Origin: an uncultured Bacilli bacterium
Lineage (GTDB): Bacteria; Bacillota_I; Bacilli_A; RF39; UBA660
Direction: 5' to 3'
DNA length: 44,083 nt
NCBI GenBank assembly: GCA_944351765.1
Contig: CALVPR010000008.1
Location: forward strand, 1 to 44,083
Shown here: positions 1 to 7,430 of the stretch, piece after piece
Layout: each line of letters begins with the position of its first letter
How positions within the stretch are numbered: the first letter of the stretch is position 1
The notes under the pieces: generated by a model
The model's input: only the letters and a program-made list of their open reading frames with translations
What the model was told of the DNA's origin: nothing
Databases searched by the model: none
Program-made: the position numbers and the translations under genes

Positions 1-60
1 GACAACGGTGGCTGTTCCGTATCGCTTCGTAAGATTTTCTGTTTCAATGATATAATCCAT
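1..60 (-). CDS. ABC transporter ATP-binding protein, first 20 codons
   Basis: The minus strand from 60 reads ATG with an AAAGGAGA ribosome binding site just upstream. The twenty residues, beginning MDYIIETENLTKRYG, match the start of BcrA-type (bacitracin/lantibiotic export) ABC ATPases, which place this segment just before the Walker A region. The gene runs off the left edge. It follows an XRE regulator on the same strand, a common regulator-plus-exporter layout. The visible stretch is visibly richer in G and C than its surroundings, which suggests a separate origin. The substrate cannot be told. Confidence 0.7.
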   Translation of the reverse strand, partial: MDYIIETENLTKRYGTATVV

Positions 61-188
61 ATTTGATTCTCCTTTCTGGGTAAGCCCATTTTTAGTTTAT
101 TATGAAATTTTATATCTATCAAGAAACTTTCTCTCACTACATATATATTTGTTTGACACTTTTAGTAACACTGCCTATTTTTAGGCAC

Positions 189-815
189 TCATAATACTTT
201 TTTCTTATTAAAATTATCTTTAATTATCAATGACATTTTTATAATCAATATCATAAACATTATTGATGTTGCATAAGGTTGTCTTGTCATTACAAAAAAT
301 AATATTGCAATTGTTTGAATAATAAGTGAAACAATATTAACTATAATTCGTATTTTCTTGTCATCTATAAAATTATATACAATTTCTACAATTCCAATTA
401 TAGATATAAAAATCAAAGTAATAAAGTATATTGTTTTTATAGTATTTCCTATATCAGTACAACTAATTAAAGATACTGTATAAAATTTTTCTCCAATTTT
501 TTGTCCATAAAGTGGTAAAAAGATAAATAAAATAATCATTATATCAAGTAATCCATATACTAAATTATTTATTTTTTCAATGTTAGAAGTATTTTCATTT
601 TTAGCAATATCTATTATTTCTTCATTTGATAATAGTTCATCAATTGAAACATTAAATATTTTTGATATATATTTTAATGAATCAATGCTAGGATAACCTT
701 TCCCACTTTCCCATTTTGATACTGCAGTTCGTGATACATATAATTTTTCTGCAAATTGTTCTTGTGTTAATTTATTTTTATTTCTTAATTCTTGTATTTT
801 TTTGCTAAATTCCAT
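189..815 (-). CDS. XRE-family regulator with C-terminal membrane domain
   Basis: The first ~65 residues form a classic Cro/C1-type helix-turn-helix (LTQEQFAEKLYVSRTAVSKW). The rest is hydrophobic, with about four predicted membrane segments. This domain pairing is frequent in Bacillota regulators encoded beside ABC exporters, and the ABC gene at 1-60 lies directly downstream on the same strand. I chose the ATG at 815 because GGAGAAATATAGTT precedes it; an in-frame start 21 bases upstream lacks a ribosome binding site. Its promoter leader matches that of the deacetylase gene behind it, so it may control both. The ligand or signal is unknown. Confidence 0.85.
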   Translation of the reverse strand: MEFSKKIQELRNKNKLTQEQFAEKLYVSRTAVSKWESGKGYPSIDSLKYISKIFNVSIDELLSNEEIIDIAKNENTSNIEKINNLVYGLLDIMIILFIFLPLYGQKIGEKFYTVSLISCTDIGNTIKTIYFITLIFISIIGIVEIVYNFIDDKKIRIIVNIVSLIIQTIAILFFVMTRQPYATSIMFMILIIKMSLIIKDNFNKKKVL

Positions 816-860
816 AACTATATTTCTCCTTGACAACTTACTATTTATCTCTCTCTTTAA

Positions 861-869
861 ATTATATCA
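861..869 (-). promoter_or_regulatory. extended -10 promoter of the XRE gene
   Basis: TGATATAAT on the minus strand, with no good -35 box. It lies just downstream of the terminator of the preceding gene. The following ~25 bases, ending AGAGAGATAAATAG, are nearly repeated after the promoter of the deacetylase gene at 2335. Confidence 0.6.
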
Positions 870-870
870 C

Positions 871-901
871 AAAAAAAGTAAATCTTATAAAGATCTACTT
901 T
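871..901 (-). terminator. rho-independent terminator of the deacetylase gene
   Basis: A ten-base-pair stem (876-885 with 891-900, one G-T pair), a five-base loop and a T-run on the minus strand. It sits about 20 bases past the deacetylase stop. Confidence 0.8.
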
Positions 902-922
902 ATAAATTGTAATTTGTATTAT

Positions 923-2293
923 TTATTTGATAGAAAAATAACTTTTTTCTTTATCTAATTTAACATTTTTTAAAGTAGCCATTTCTTCAACAGTTACAAA
1001 AGCATACCCCTCATTTTGTAATTTTTCCATAGCCAGCAAAGCACCATCTACAGATGTTTCATATAAATCATGTAATAATACTATTGCACCATCATGGGCA
1101 TTTTCTACTATATAATTTGCTATTCTATTTGCATCTTTATATTTCCAATCTTCTGTATCAAGATCCCATAGAATAGTGTACATATTAGATATTGTCTTTA
1201 TATTTGAGTTGATATTTCCATAAGGTGGTCTTAAATAAAGTGTTTCACTATTAACTACATTTCTTATCGCATCATTAGTCTTCTTTATTTCATTTATAAC
1301 TGCATAATCATCTAGCTTTAAAAGATTTGAATGACTATAAGTATGACTACCAATCAAATTACCCATATCATGAGCTCTTTTTAATGTATCCTTATAATCA
1401 TTTACACGATCCCCTAAAACAAAAAATGTTACACGAGCATTATACTTATCTAAATTTTCCAGCAATTTATTTGTACCAATGTAGCTTGGACCATCATCAA
1501 ATGTAAATGCGATTAACTTTTTATTGCTAAATTCTTTTAAATCTCTATTTCGAGTATTTGAGATATTTTCTGTTTTACTATATTTTAAATATTCATTCTT
1601 TATTATTCCATTTAATTCACTATATGGAATTAATATTCTGACTTCACCTGCTGAATAATACGCAACTTGATATGGTGGAAATATTATTTCTAATCCATCA
1701 TCTATAAAATTGAAATGCTCAAAGTTATTTGAATTACTTTCTAACCCACTTTTGACCATATCTTCATCAAATTCTAAATTATTATCATTACTATATTTCA
1801 TAACATAATAGTAAGAAAGAGTTGATAATCTTTCTAGAGATTTATCGTTTGCTAAAAAATCTGTAATTGACACTATCTTATCATCATTTTTATTGTAATA
1901 ATAAGATTTATCACTTCTCATATAATGATTTCCTCCTGTATATTCATAAACTGTTAAATGAACTCCTAAAATATCTTCGTTTTCACTTATTTCATAATCA
2001 GTTTTAAAATCATATTTCATTGAATTCATATTTTCTAAATCACTTATATCATTTTTAAATTCTTCTTCTTTGTTTTTTATATATTCAGTTGAATAAGCTA
2101 ATAAATTTTCATTTTTTACCTTAGGATAATTAATTTCAATCGAGTAATTATCTGTTTCTTGCTTTTCATATAAATTATTTTTAGAGTTACTAAAGCATAA
2201 GCTAAAAATTCCAATCATCAAGACTATAATCAAACTTAAAAATATTTTTCCAAATTTTGTTAATCTTCTTTTGTGAATTTTTTTATATTTCAT
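923..2293 (-). CDS. membrane-anchored polysaccharide deacetylase, PdaC-like
   Basis: An N-terminal membrane anchor (about residues 15-35) leads into a ~190-residue extracytoplasmic region like the DUF4163/DUF3298 part of Bacillus PdaC. A NodB-type deacetylase domain follows from about residue 255. All motifs are visible: TFDDGP with the metal and base aspartates near 266-267, the zinc ligands in SHTYSHSNL near 317 and 321, RPPYG near 355, LWDLDTEDW and IVLLHD. The family removes N-acetyl groups from peptidoglycan, often giving lysozyme resistance. The start at 2293 has AGAGGTG at proper spacing; a TTG six codons upstream does not. A deacetylase as cargo of a mobile element is plausible as a host-fitness gene; substrate is inferred. 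Confidence 0.88.
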   Translation of the reverse strand: MKYKKIHKRRLTKFGKIFLSLIIVLMIGIFSLCFSNSKNNLYEKQETDNYSIEINYPKVKNENLLAYSTEYIKNKEEEFKNDISDLENMNSMKYDFKTDYEISENEDILGVHLTVYEYTGGNHYMRSDKSYYYNKNDDKIVSITDFLANDKSLERLSTLSYYYVMKYSNDNNLEFDEDMVKSGLESNSNNFEHFNFIDDGLEIIFPPYQVAYYSAGEVRILIPYSELNGIIKNEYLKYSKTENISNTRNRDLKEFSNKKLIAFTFDDGPSYIGTNKLLENLDKYNARVTFFVLGDRVNDYKDTLKRAHDMGNLIGSHTYSHSNLLKLDDYAVINEIKKTNDAIRNVVNSETLYLRPPYGNINSNIKTISNMYTILWDLDTEDWKYKDANRIANYIVENAHDGAIVLLHDLYETSVDGALLAMEKLQNEGYAFVTVEEMATLKNVKLDKEKSYFSIK

Positions 2294-2334
2294 ACTACAA
2301 CACCTCTTCAAATTACTATTTATCTGTCTGTTTA

Positions 2335-2343
2335 ATTATATCA
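2335..2343 (-). promoter_or_regulatory. extended -10 promoter of the deacetylase gene
   Basis: TGATATAAT on the minus strand, followed by AAACAGACAGATAAATAG. That leader closely matches the one of the XRE gene at 841-866, so the two may be co-regulated. Confidence 0.55.
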
Positions 2344-2423
2344 TACTTTTTACATATTTTTTTATTAATATACTAATCATAAGATTACTATTTTACTAAC
2401 ATTTTATTTTATATAATATATCA

Positions 2424-2714
2424 TTATATATCAGAATATAATTTCTCAATTAAATCATATTCTCCTCCTAATTGAGCATATAATTCAGATATTTTATTTT
2501 CATATTCTTCTTTCTTATTGTTATATTCAATAAGTTTCTTTTTTTGAAAGAAGAAAGGTTTATTATCTTCTAAGTGGCCAATTAATGTTTGATAAGACTT
2601 TATTCTATTATCTATCATTCTTATATTTATATTTGAATCTTCAATAGCATATCTAATATTTAGTTTTAATAATGATTTAAATAACTCATTATCATCATTT
2701 TTCTTTTTAGTCAT
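2424..2714 (-). CDS. small protein of unknown function, predicted coiled coil
   Basis: 96 residues, lysine- and glutamate-rich, with heptad-like spacing of leucine, isoleucine and tyrosine in the middle and C-terminal thirds and no membrane segment. GGAGGTGC sits four bases before the ATG, so translation is well supported. I do not recognise the family. It lies alone between the deacetylase and a divergent XRE gene in the mobile element. It could be a small accessory or antitoxin-like protein, but nothing in the sequence shows that. Confidence 0.65.
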   Translation of the reverse strand: MTKKKNDDNELFKSLLKLNIRYAIEDSNINIRMIDNRIKSYQTLIGHLEDNKPFFFQKKKLIEYNNKKEEYENKISELYAQLGGEYDLIEKLYSDI

Positions 2715-2751
2715 AATGCACCTCCAATACTTAAATATTTATTACAATTTA

Positions 2752-2760
2752 ATTATATCA
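2752..2760 (-). promoter_or_regulatory. extended -10 promoter of the 96-residue protein gene
   Basis: TGATATAAT on the minus strand, about 40 bases before the start codon. There is no recognisable -35 box. Confidence 0.5.
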
Positions 2761-2832
2761 CTTTTTTAACGAATAATCTTCGGTTTCGTAGTTAAAACTA
2801 ATTTTAATGGGACAATAGTATCGGTGATAGTT

Positions 2833-3282
2833 ATGTTTGATAATAATTTACGATATGCTAGAGAAGAATTAGAAATGACACAATCTGAACTGGGTTATAT
2901 ATTTGGTGTATCTGATTCAGCAGTTAGATCATGGGAAACTGCTCACGATTCAATACCTTTACCTAAACTAATTAAATTTTGTGATATGTATGATTTCTCA
3001 TTAGATTTTATATGTGGTTTAATTAGAAAGAATATTACTTATGGTCATTTTAAAACTGACAAAGTTAAAATTAGTAAAAAATTAAAAGAGTTAAGAAAAA
3101 GTTTAAATCTATCTCAACAAAAATTATCTGATGATTGCAAAATATCTCAAACAACATATAGTGGTTATGAAACAGGTCATTATCTAATTAATACAACTAA
3201 TCTTTATTATATTTGTAAAACTTATAATGTTTCTATGGATTGGATTGTTGGAAGAACTAATAATCAAAAAATAGGCAAATAA
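2833..3282 (+). CDS. double-HTH XRE-family regulator
   Basis: Two consecutive Cro/C1-type helix-turn-helix domains fill the protein: the first around residues 5-60 (MTQSELGYIFGVSDSAVRSW) and the second around 80-140 (LNLSQQKLSDDCKISQTTY). There is no effector or membrane domain. The two-domain form suggests binding of a two-part operator by one chain. I chose the ATG at 2833 over a GTG at 2824 because GGTGAT lies at ribosome-binding distance. It is divergent from the 96-residue gene, with a short intergenic region containing a TAGTT-AA-AACTA dyad that could be its operator. Likely controls element functions. Confidence 0.85.
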   Translation: MFDNNLRYAREELEMTQSELGYIFGVSDSAVRSWETAHDSIPLPKLIKFCDMYDFSLDFICGLIRKNITYGHFKTDKVKISKKLKELRKSLNLSQQKLSDDCKISQTTYSGYETGHYLINTTNLYYICKTYNVSMDWIVGRTNNQKIGK

Positions 3283-3283
3283 A

Positions 3284-3326
3284 AAAAGCGAGAGTATGCT
3301 AAAAAAAATAACATATTCTCGCTTTT
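3284..3326. terminator. bidirectional terminator between convergent genes
   Basis: A fifteen-base-pair stem (3284-3298 with 3312-3326, one G-T pair) is flanked by A- and T-runs. It serves the XRE gene on the plus strand and the 131-residue gene on the minus strand, overlapping the latter's stop codon. Confidence 0.88.
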
Positions 3327-3720
3327 ATAATACATTTAGTGAATAACAATAATCATATACATTTAATTGTTCATTGATTTTGGTATTTATTTCTTCATTA
3401 TTAAAGTCATATTGAAAGATATTAAACAGCATTTCTAATGAAAACTTTCGCTTTTCTAATAATGATAGCTCCATATACTTTGCTGAAATAAATAATAGGT
3501 TCTTATATTTAGCAAAGTTAGTTATTACATTTTTAGATTCATGATCTAGTATTAATAATACATTTTTTAGAAGTTTAATGAAGTTATTAATATCATAAAT
3601 AGGTGTAAACCCTATATCTTCAAGTAGGTGTATTGCTAATCTAATCTTATCAATTCCTTTTAAATCATCAAACATATTAACTAAATCAATAACTTTCTCG
3701 GTATTATCATCTAATAACAT
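3325..3720 (-). CDS. unknown helical protein on the mobile element
   Basis: 131 residues, predicted mostly alpha-helical, leucine- and isoleucine-rich, without a signal peptide, clear membrane segment or known motif. AAGGAGAATATTT precedes the ATG. It follows the relaxase gene on the same strand after a 170-base gap. I do not recognise it. Its position next to mob suggests an accessory mobile-element gene, but function is open. Confidence 0.65.
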   Translation of the reverse strand: MLLDDNTEKVIDLVNMFDDLKGIDKIRLAIHLLEDIGFTPIYDINNFIKLLKNVLLILDHESKNVITNFAKYKNLLFISAKYMELSLLEKRKFSLEMLFNIFQYDFNNEEINTKINEQLNVYDYCYSLNVL

Positions 3721-3892
3721 AAATATTCTCCTTTCAAATACGCCATTTAAGGCACTTTATTTAAAGAACAGATAAGAGATTAAACCTTAACTTAAAACTC
3801 AACTATAAGCATTTAAATAGGGTATAATTTCAAATTTCTGTTTTTCTATTTATCACTCTAACAATCAAAAAAATCAAGAGTATTTTTTAAAT

Positions 3893-5185
3893 TTATCTAC
3901 TTAAATCAAAATCATCTTTATCGTATTCTTCTTCATCATAATCTCTAACTCTTTCTTTATAATAATCTGGTGCTTCAACATAATCAAATAATTCATCTTG
4001 TTTAGTTGTTCCTTTAGATATTCTTACAACATCTCCCATATCAAACTCACTATTATCATAACAATCTTTAACAACATCAGCAGTTTCATCTTTAGTATAA
4101 TCATTACCTCGTTGTAATAATTTTCTTAAAAATTTCTTTAATAGTTGAAATAGTTCACTTAATCTATAAATTAAACTTCTATTTTCTTGTTCTAGGTTTT
4201 GATTTTCATATTCTAGTTTACTTATTTCTTTCCTATATTTTTGATTTTCTTTTTCTAGTGATTTATAACTATTAGCATAACTATCAACTTTATTAAATAT
4301 TGTTTGTAGTTTAGGTTGCAATTCCATTACTTTTTTAGATTCATTAATAACATTATTCATACTATCAAAAGTTTCTTTTTCTAAAATAACATGTTTATTA
4401 TCAAAAGGAATCTTTTTATTTGTTTTCATTTGTTCTTCAAACTCACTCATCGCTTTATCTAATCTATCACTTTTAGCATTTAATTCGTGATTTAATTTTT
4501 TAGTAAGTTGTTTATATTCTTTTATTTTAATGTGTTTATTATCACTACCTTTAATACCTCGTTCTAGATCATAACCTTTTTCAGTTAGACTTTTATGATA
4601 CATATCTTGTAATTGTGATAGGTGTATTTTATCTCTAATATATTGTTTTTTAGATATGGTATATCTTTCAGTATTAGTTCTCTTATCCAATTTCTTAACA
4701 AGTGGAACAACAACACAATGAACATGAGGTGTTAATTCATCTAAATGGACAGTTGCATGTAAAATTTGTTCTTTTTTATAACCTAAATCTTTATAAACAA
4801 ATTCCATACAAGTATCTGCCCATTCTTTTATTTGCTCTCTAGACATACCATCAAAGAAAGTATGAGTAGCAGTAAAAATTAATTCATCAGCAACACAATT
4901 TTTGGAACTATTTAACATTTCATGGTATCTTTTCTTTCTATCAGCTCGTTCAGTTTTCATTCTTTCTTCGTGTTCTTTTTTATATTCTTTTGTTAGTTTA
5001 TCAAAACCTTTAGTATATTTCATATCTAGTGGAACAAGTTCTATATTATTTTTACTTAATTCTATTTTAATATCTTTATTTGATTGATAAGCTTTCTTTT
5101 CTCGCTTATTATGTGATCCTATTTGGGCTAAATCAGGTATAGTCATAATAGGTTCACTTCTAAATATTGCATAATTTAATTCCAT
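3893..5185 (-). CDS. mob: MobV-family relaxase (Pre/Mob)
   Basis: The N-terminal ~200 residues match plasmid Mob/Pre proteins. They include the opening YAIFR, an SHNKR segment whose His25 corresponds in position to the nucleophilic His22 of pMV158 MobM, and the metal-binding signature HLDELTPHVH at 147-156. The C-terminal half is a long coiled coil followed by an acidic tail. The family nicks an origin of transfer and pilots single-stranded DNA into a recipient through another element's conjugation pore. AGGAGAAATGATAT sets the start. No pMV158-like nick consensus is visible nearby; the hairpin at 5219-5242 just upstream is one possible oriT. Its presence identifies the region as mobilizable. 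Confidence 0.93.
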   Translation of the reverse strand: MELNYAIFRSEPIMTIPDLAQIGSHNKREKKAYQSNKDIKIELSKNNIELVPLDMKYTKGFDKLTKEYKKEHEERMKTERADRKKRYHEMLNSSKNCVADELIFTATHTFFDGMSREQIKEWADTCMEFVYKDLGYKKEQILHATVHLDELTPHVHCVVVPLVKKLDKRTNTERYTISKKQYIRDKIHLSQLQDMYHKSLTEKGYDLERGIKGSDNKHIKIKEYKQLTKKLNHELNAKSDRLDKAMSEFEEQMKTNKKIPFDNKHVILEKETFDSMNNVINESKKVMELQPKLQTIFNKVDSYANSYKSLEKENQKYRKEISKLEYENQNLEQENRSLIYRLSELFQLLKKFLRKLLQRGNDYTKDETADVVKDCYDNSEFDMGDVVRISKGTTKQDELFDYVEAPDYYKERVRDYDEEEYDKDDFDLSR

Positions 5186-5213
5186 ATATCATTTCTCCTT
5201 TCTTTTTAAACAA

Positions 5214-5242
5214 CAAAAAAGATATGTCGTTAAACATACCTT
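5214..5242 (-). terminator. hairpin between the Fe-S protein gene and mob
   Basis: A nine-base-pair stem (5219-5227 with 5234-5242, one G-T pair) with a six-base loop and a T-run on the minus strand, just after the stop at 5251. Best read as a terminator. Being directly upstream of a relaxase, it could instead be part of an origin of transfer. Confidence 0.65.
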
Positions 5243-5250
5243 TAATTACA

Positions 5251-6234
5251 TTAATCATCATATCTCTTGTTATAATGACAATAATTTCTTATCTTACATT
5301 TCTCGCAGTTAGGGTGTTCTCCACAAATGTTAGCAGATCTTAATAAACAAAATTGTTGGATTATTGATTCTACGATTATCTCATCACAGTTATTTAATTC
5401 AGCAATCTTTTTTATAATATTTAATACTTGTTGTTCAGTAGCATTAGCATTTTCAACAATTCCTAGTCTATGACTACCAAATAATCTTTCTAATTGAGAA
5501 CTCTTTTTGCAAGTATTAACTCCAACTCTTTTTAAATAATCATAAGCAAAAGCTCGTCCAACTTGTATTAATTTATATTTACCACTGTTAAACATATTTG
5601 CTATGTCATTAGGTTTTTCTTTACTTACAAACTTATCTAAACTTCCATAATCTTTTTCTATTTGTTCTAATACCATTATATTTTTAGATAATGCTTTCAT
5701 TTGATAACTAATCATTGGGTTAGTGCAATGAATCTTCCTTAACTTATTAACTAAAACACTTGGTTCAACAACTTTTAAATAATTCTTATTATAATTATGA
5801 AATATTTCATCAATAGCATCCATATTTTCCCTAATATTATTATCTCCCCATCTATGATTAGAAAGTAGAGCAATTATTAATGCCTTTAAATGTTCTTCAA
5901 AAGAATATTTTTTACCTTTCTTTCTTGATTTAACATTATTAACTAAATCTTTAATATCTCTCATATAATCGTAATTGATTTTTTCCATACTTTCTTTTAT
6001 AAGAGGGTATATATCTTTTAAATCATTATCATCTAATAAAGTAATATTTTTAACCATTTCATAGTTAGGATTATATATTTCTTCCTTATCAATACAATTC
6101 TTTAATACATCTATAACTTCTGCATTAGATAAATACTTTACTTTCTCAATAGGAAATACAACTTTATTTACCTTAACATATTTTATCAGCAAAGGAATTA
6201 ATTCACTATTTTTAAAAATTTCCTTATTTTCCAT
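5251..6234 (-). CDS. endonuclease III-like (HhH-GPD) Fe-S protein, probably non-catalytic
   Basis: Residues ~115-320 follow the endonuclease III fold. ALLSNHRWGDNNI corresponds to its first helices and QVGRAFAYDYLKRVGV to the helix-hairpin-helix region. At the end Cys304-X5-Cys310-X2-Cys313-X5-Cys319 resembles the iron-sulfur cluster loop (C-X6-C-X2-C-X5-C in Nth). In the place of the catalytic aspartate segment it reads CKKSSQLERLFG, so Asp appears to be Ser, and the catalytic lysine position also seems changed. The N-terminal ~110 residues are unfamiliar. The family excises damaged bases; this member may only bind DNA. The start at 6234 (ATG) follows AAAGTGAG; an upstream GTG is weaker. It is the outermost gene at the spoIVA end. 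Confidence 0.65.
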   Translation of the reverse strand: MENKEIFKNSELIPLLIKYVKVNKVVFPIEKVKYLSNAEVIDVLKNCIDKEEIYNPNYEMVKNITLLDDNDLKDIYPLIKESMEKINYDYMRDIKDLVNNVKSRKKGKKYSFEEHLKALIIALLSNHRWGDNNIRENMDAIDEIFHNYNKNYLKVVEPSVLVNKLRKIHCTNPMISYQMKALSKNIMVLEQIEKDYGSLDKFVSKEKPNDIANMFNSGKYKLIQVGRAFAYDYLKRVGVNTCKKSSQLERLFGSHRLGIVENANATEQQVLNIIKKIAELNNCDEIIVESIIQQFCLLRSANICGEHPNCEKCKIRNYCHYNKRYDD

Positions 6235-6297
6235 AAAAAAATATCTCACTTTCTAAATTTTAGCCTTTAACTAATAAAGTGAAATATTGCCTTTTAT

Positions 6298-6312
6298 CCT
6301 TATTTTATAAGG
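6298..6312. repeat. palindrome CCTTAT-TTT-ATAAGG near the element end
   Basis: A perfect six-base inverted repeat about 45 bases inside the spoIVA junction. Its reverse complement, CCTTATAAAATAAGG, occurs exactly at 40133-40147 in the secA integration region, with near copies at 40017 and 38671. Confidence 0.7.
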
Positions 6313-6338
6313 TATTTCTTTATTTTTATATTTGGGTA

Positions 6339-6719
6339 TCACTTATTCAACAACACCCATGGAGTCATTACATATCTAGGACCATTTTCATCTTCATATC
6401 CTTTAGCAGCATTTATGACATAACCAACACAATCAATCATTCTAATATTAGCACTAAAATCATCAATTTGCACTTTAGCAGCAGTTGCTGGCACAAATTT
6501 AGGCTCTGTAGTCATAATTGTTTTACCTGCAGCAGCTTGTGGTAGTTCATCTAAAGTCCTTTTTCTTTCTAGTTCATCTTGAATATTAGGAATTACTAAT
6601 GTCTCCATAAATTTTCTTATAAAAGTTGATTTTCCTGTCCTTACGGCACCAACAACGCCTAAATAAATGTCTCCTCCAGTTCTTTCCGCAATACTCTTAA
6701 TAACTTCTATTTTTTCCAT
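6339..6719 (-). pseudogene. spoIVA: spoIVA, 5' part only, interrupted by the mobile element
   Basis: The first ~120 residues are unmistakable SpoIVA: IAERTGGDIYLGVVGAVRT, a Walker A at 24-31 (GAVRTGKS), QAAAGKTIMTTEPKFVP, DCVGY and GYEDENGPRYVMTPW. The full protein is about 490 residues; here the frame runs into element DNA after TPW and stops five codons later. SpoIVA is the ATPase that polymerises on the outer forespore membrane as the spore-coat base and is needed for sporulation in Bacillus. AGAGGTATATT precedes the ATG, and a mother-cell-type promoter lies upstream. Either the strain cannot form coats normally, or the element is excised to restore the gene. Confidence 0.9.
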
Positions 6720-6751
6720 AATATACCTCTTCTTTCTTTTTATTCATTAAA

Positions 6752-6780
6752 ATACTATGTAATATATTATGTAAATATGA
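6752..6780 (-). promoter_or_regulatory. sigma-E-like promoter of spoIVA
   Basis: On the minus strand CATATTT (6779-6773) and CATAGTAT (6759-6752) resemble the mother-cell sigma-E boxes, with about 13 bases between ATATTT and CATAGTAT. They lie 33 bases before the spoIVA start. spoIVA is sigma-E dependent in Bacillus. The match is by eye only. Confidence 0.5.
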
Positions 6781-6813
6781 AAAAAATAAGATTAATTAAT
6801 TATCTTATTTTTT
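6781..6813 (-). terminator. terminator of the amidotransferase gene
   Basis: A twelve-base-pair perfect stem (6781-6792 with 6802-6813) ending in T-runs. It overlaps the stop codon of the amidotransferase gene and separates it from spoIVA. Confidence 0.82.
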
Positions 6814-7430
6814 CTTCTTTTTATTTCATTTATAAAAGTATCATATAGACAGTTCATATCTGTCATATCTTCTGGATGCCATTGAACTCCTAAAATAAAG
6901 TGATCTTTATCAATAAATTCTATTGCCTCAATTGTATTATCATCAGAATAAGCAGATATAATAAAAGGTTTAGTTACTTTTTCTAATTTATACAAGTGCC
7001 TTGAATTTACATTAATTTGTTTACCAAATAAATTATATAAAATAGAATTTTTATTAATATTTATTTTATGAGTATTAGTTAAAGTATAATGATTATTTAC
7101 TTTTACTAAATCTTCTTCTTTCTGATTATTACTATATAGTCCGATAATTTGGTGTCCCATACATATTCCTAAAACGGGTATTTTTCTTTCAATTGCATAT
7201 TTTAATATATCAAAATGATATTCATAAATATTACTTCCACCTTGAAATATTATTCCATCACATATATTTAAAATATCAGTATTAATATTAGTTTTATTAT
7301 CATAGTTTAATATTCCAATATAATTACATTTATTGTGTAAATATTTTAAATTATTTTTTGTTATAGCTTGATATTTTGTTTTGTTTATTTCCTCATCTCT
7401 AGCAACGATTCCAATAATAATATTATTCAT
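6792..7430 (-). CDS. class I glutamine amidotransferase, gamma-Glu hydrolase (C26) type
   Basis: A glutaminase-type fold with the nucleophile elbow GICMGHQIIG (Cys) and the His-Glu pair in GVQWHPED. This layout is typical of peptidase C26 / PuuD-like gamma-glutamyl hydrolases, which release glutamate from gamma-glutamyl amides. No synthetase domain is fused. The ATG at 7430 overlaps the end of spoVIF by eight bases, so translation is probably coupled; a TTG six bases upstream is less likely. Its place between spoVIF and spoIVA suggests co-expression with sporulation genes. The substrate is unknown. Confidence 0.82.
   Translation of the reverse strand: MNNIIIGIVARDEEINKTKYQAITKNNLKYLHNKCNYIGILNYDNKTNINTDILNICDGIIFQGGSNIYEYHFDILKYAIERKIPVLGICMGHQIIGLYSNNQKEEDLVKVNNHYTLTNTHKININKNSILYNLFGKQINVNSRHLYKLEKVTKPFIISAYSDDNTIEAIEFIDKDHFILGVQWHPEDMTDMNCLYDTFINEIKRRKNKIIN

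Larger units (their letters stand above)
1..6356. mobile_element. right-hand part of a mobilizable element inserted in spoIVA
   Basis: SpoIVA-like coding sequence on the minus strand reads normally from 6719 down to a Thr-Pro-Trp at about 6357. It then changes to five unrelated codons and a stop. Everything to the left is accessory in character: a MobV relaxase, two XRE regulators, an ABC ATPase start, a polysaccharide deacetylase and unknown small genes, with no core genes. The right end is therefore placed at about 6356, and the left end lies outside the window. No recombinase of this element is visible, so its integration mechanism is unknown. It would need conjugation machinery from elsewhere, because only a relaxase is seen. 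Confidence 0.75.

Noticed and set aside
172-187. Hairpin TGCCTA-TTTT-TAGGCA between the XRE gene and the ABC gene as a terminator
   Set aside because: Only six pairs and no T-run on the minus strand; the ABC gene downstream is probably co-transcribed or has its own promoter.
4902-5087. Short plus-strand reading frame opposite mob
   Set aside because: Antisense to a well-supported relaxase, no ribosome binding site, composition of a shadow frame. The same applies to the other long antisense frames.
3721-6340. pMV158-type oriT nick site near mob
   Set aside because: I found no TAGTGTG-TTA-like sequence in either orientation; only a hairpin at 5219-5242, which fits a terminator equally well.
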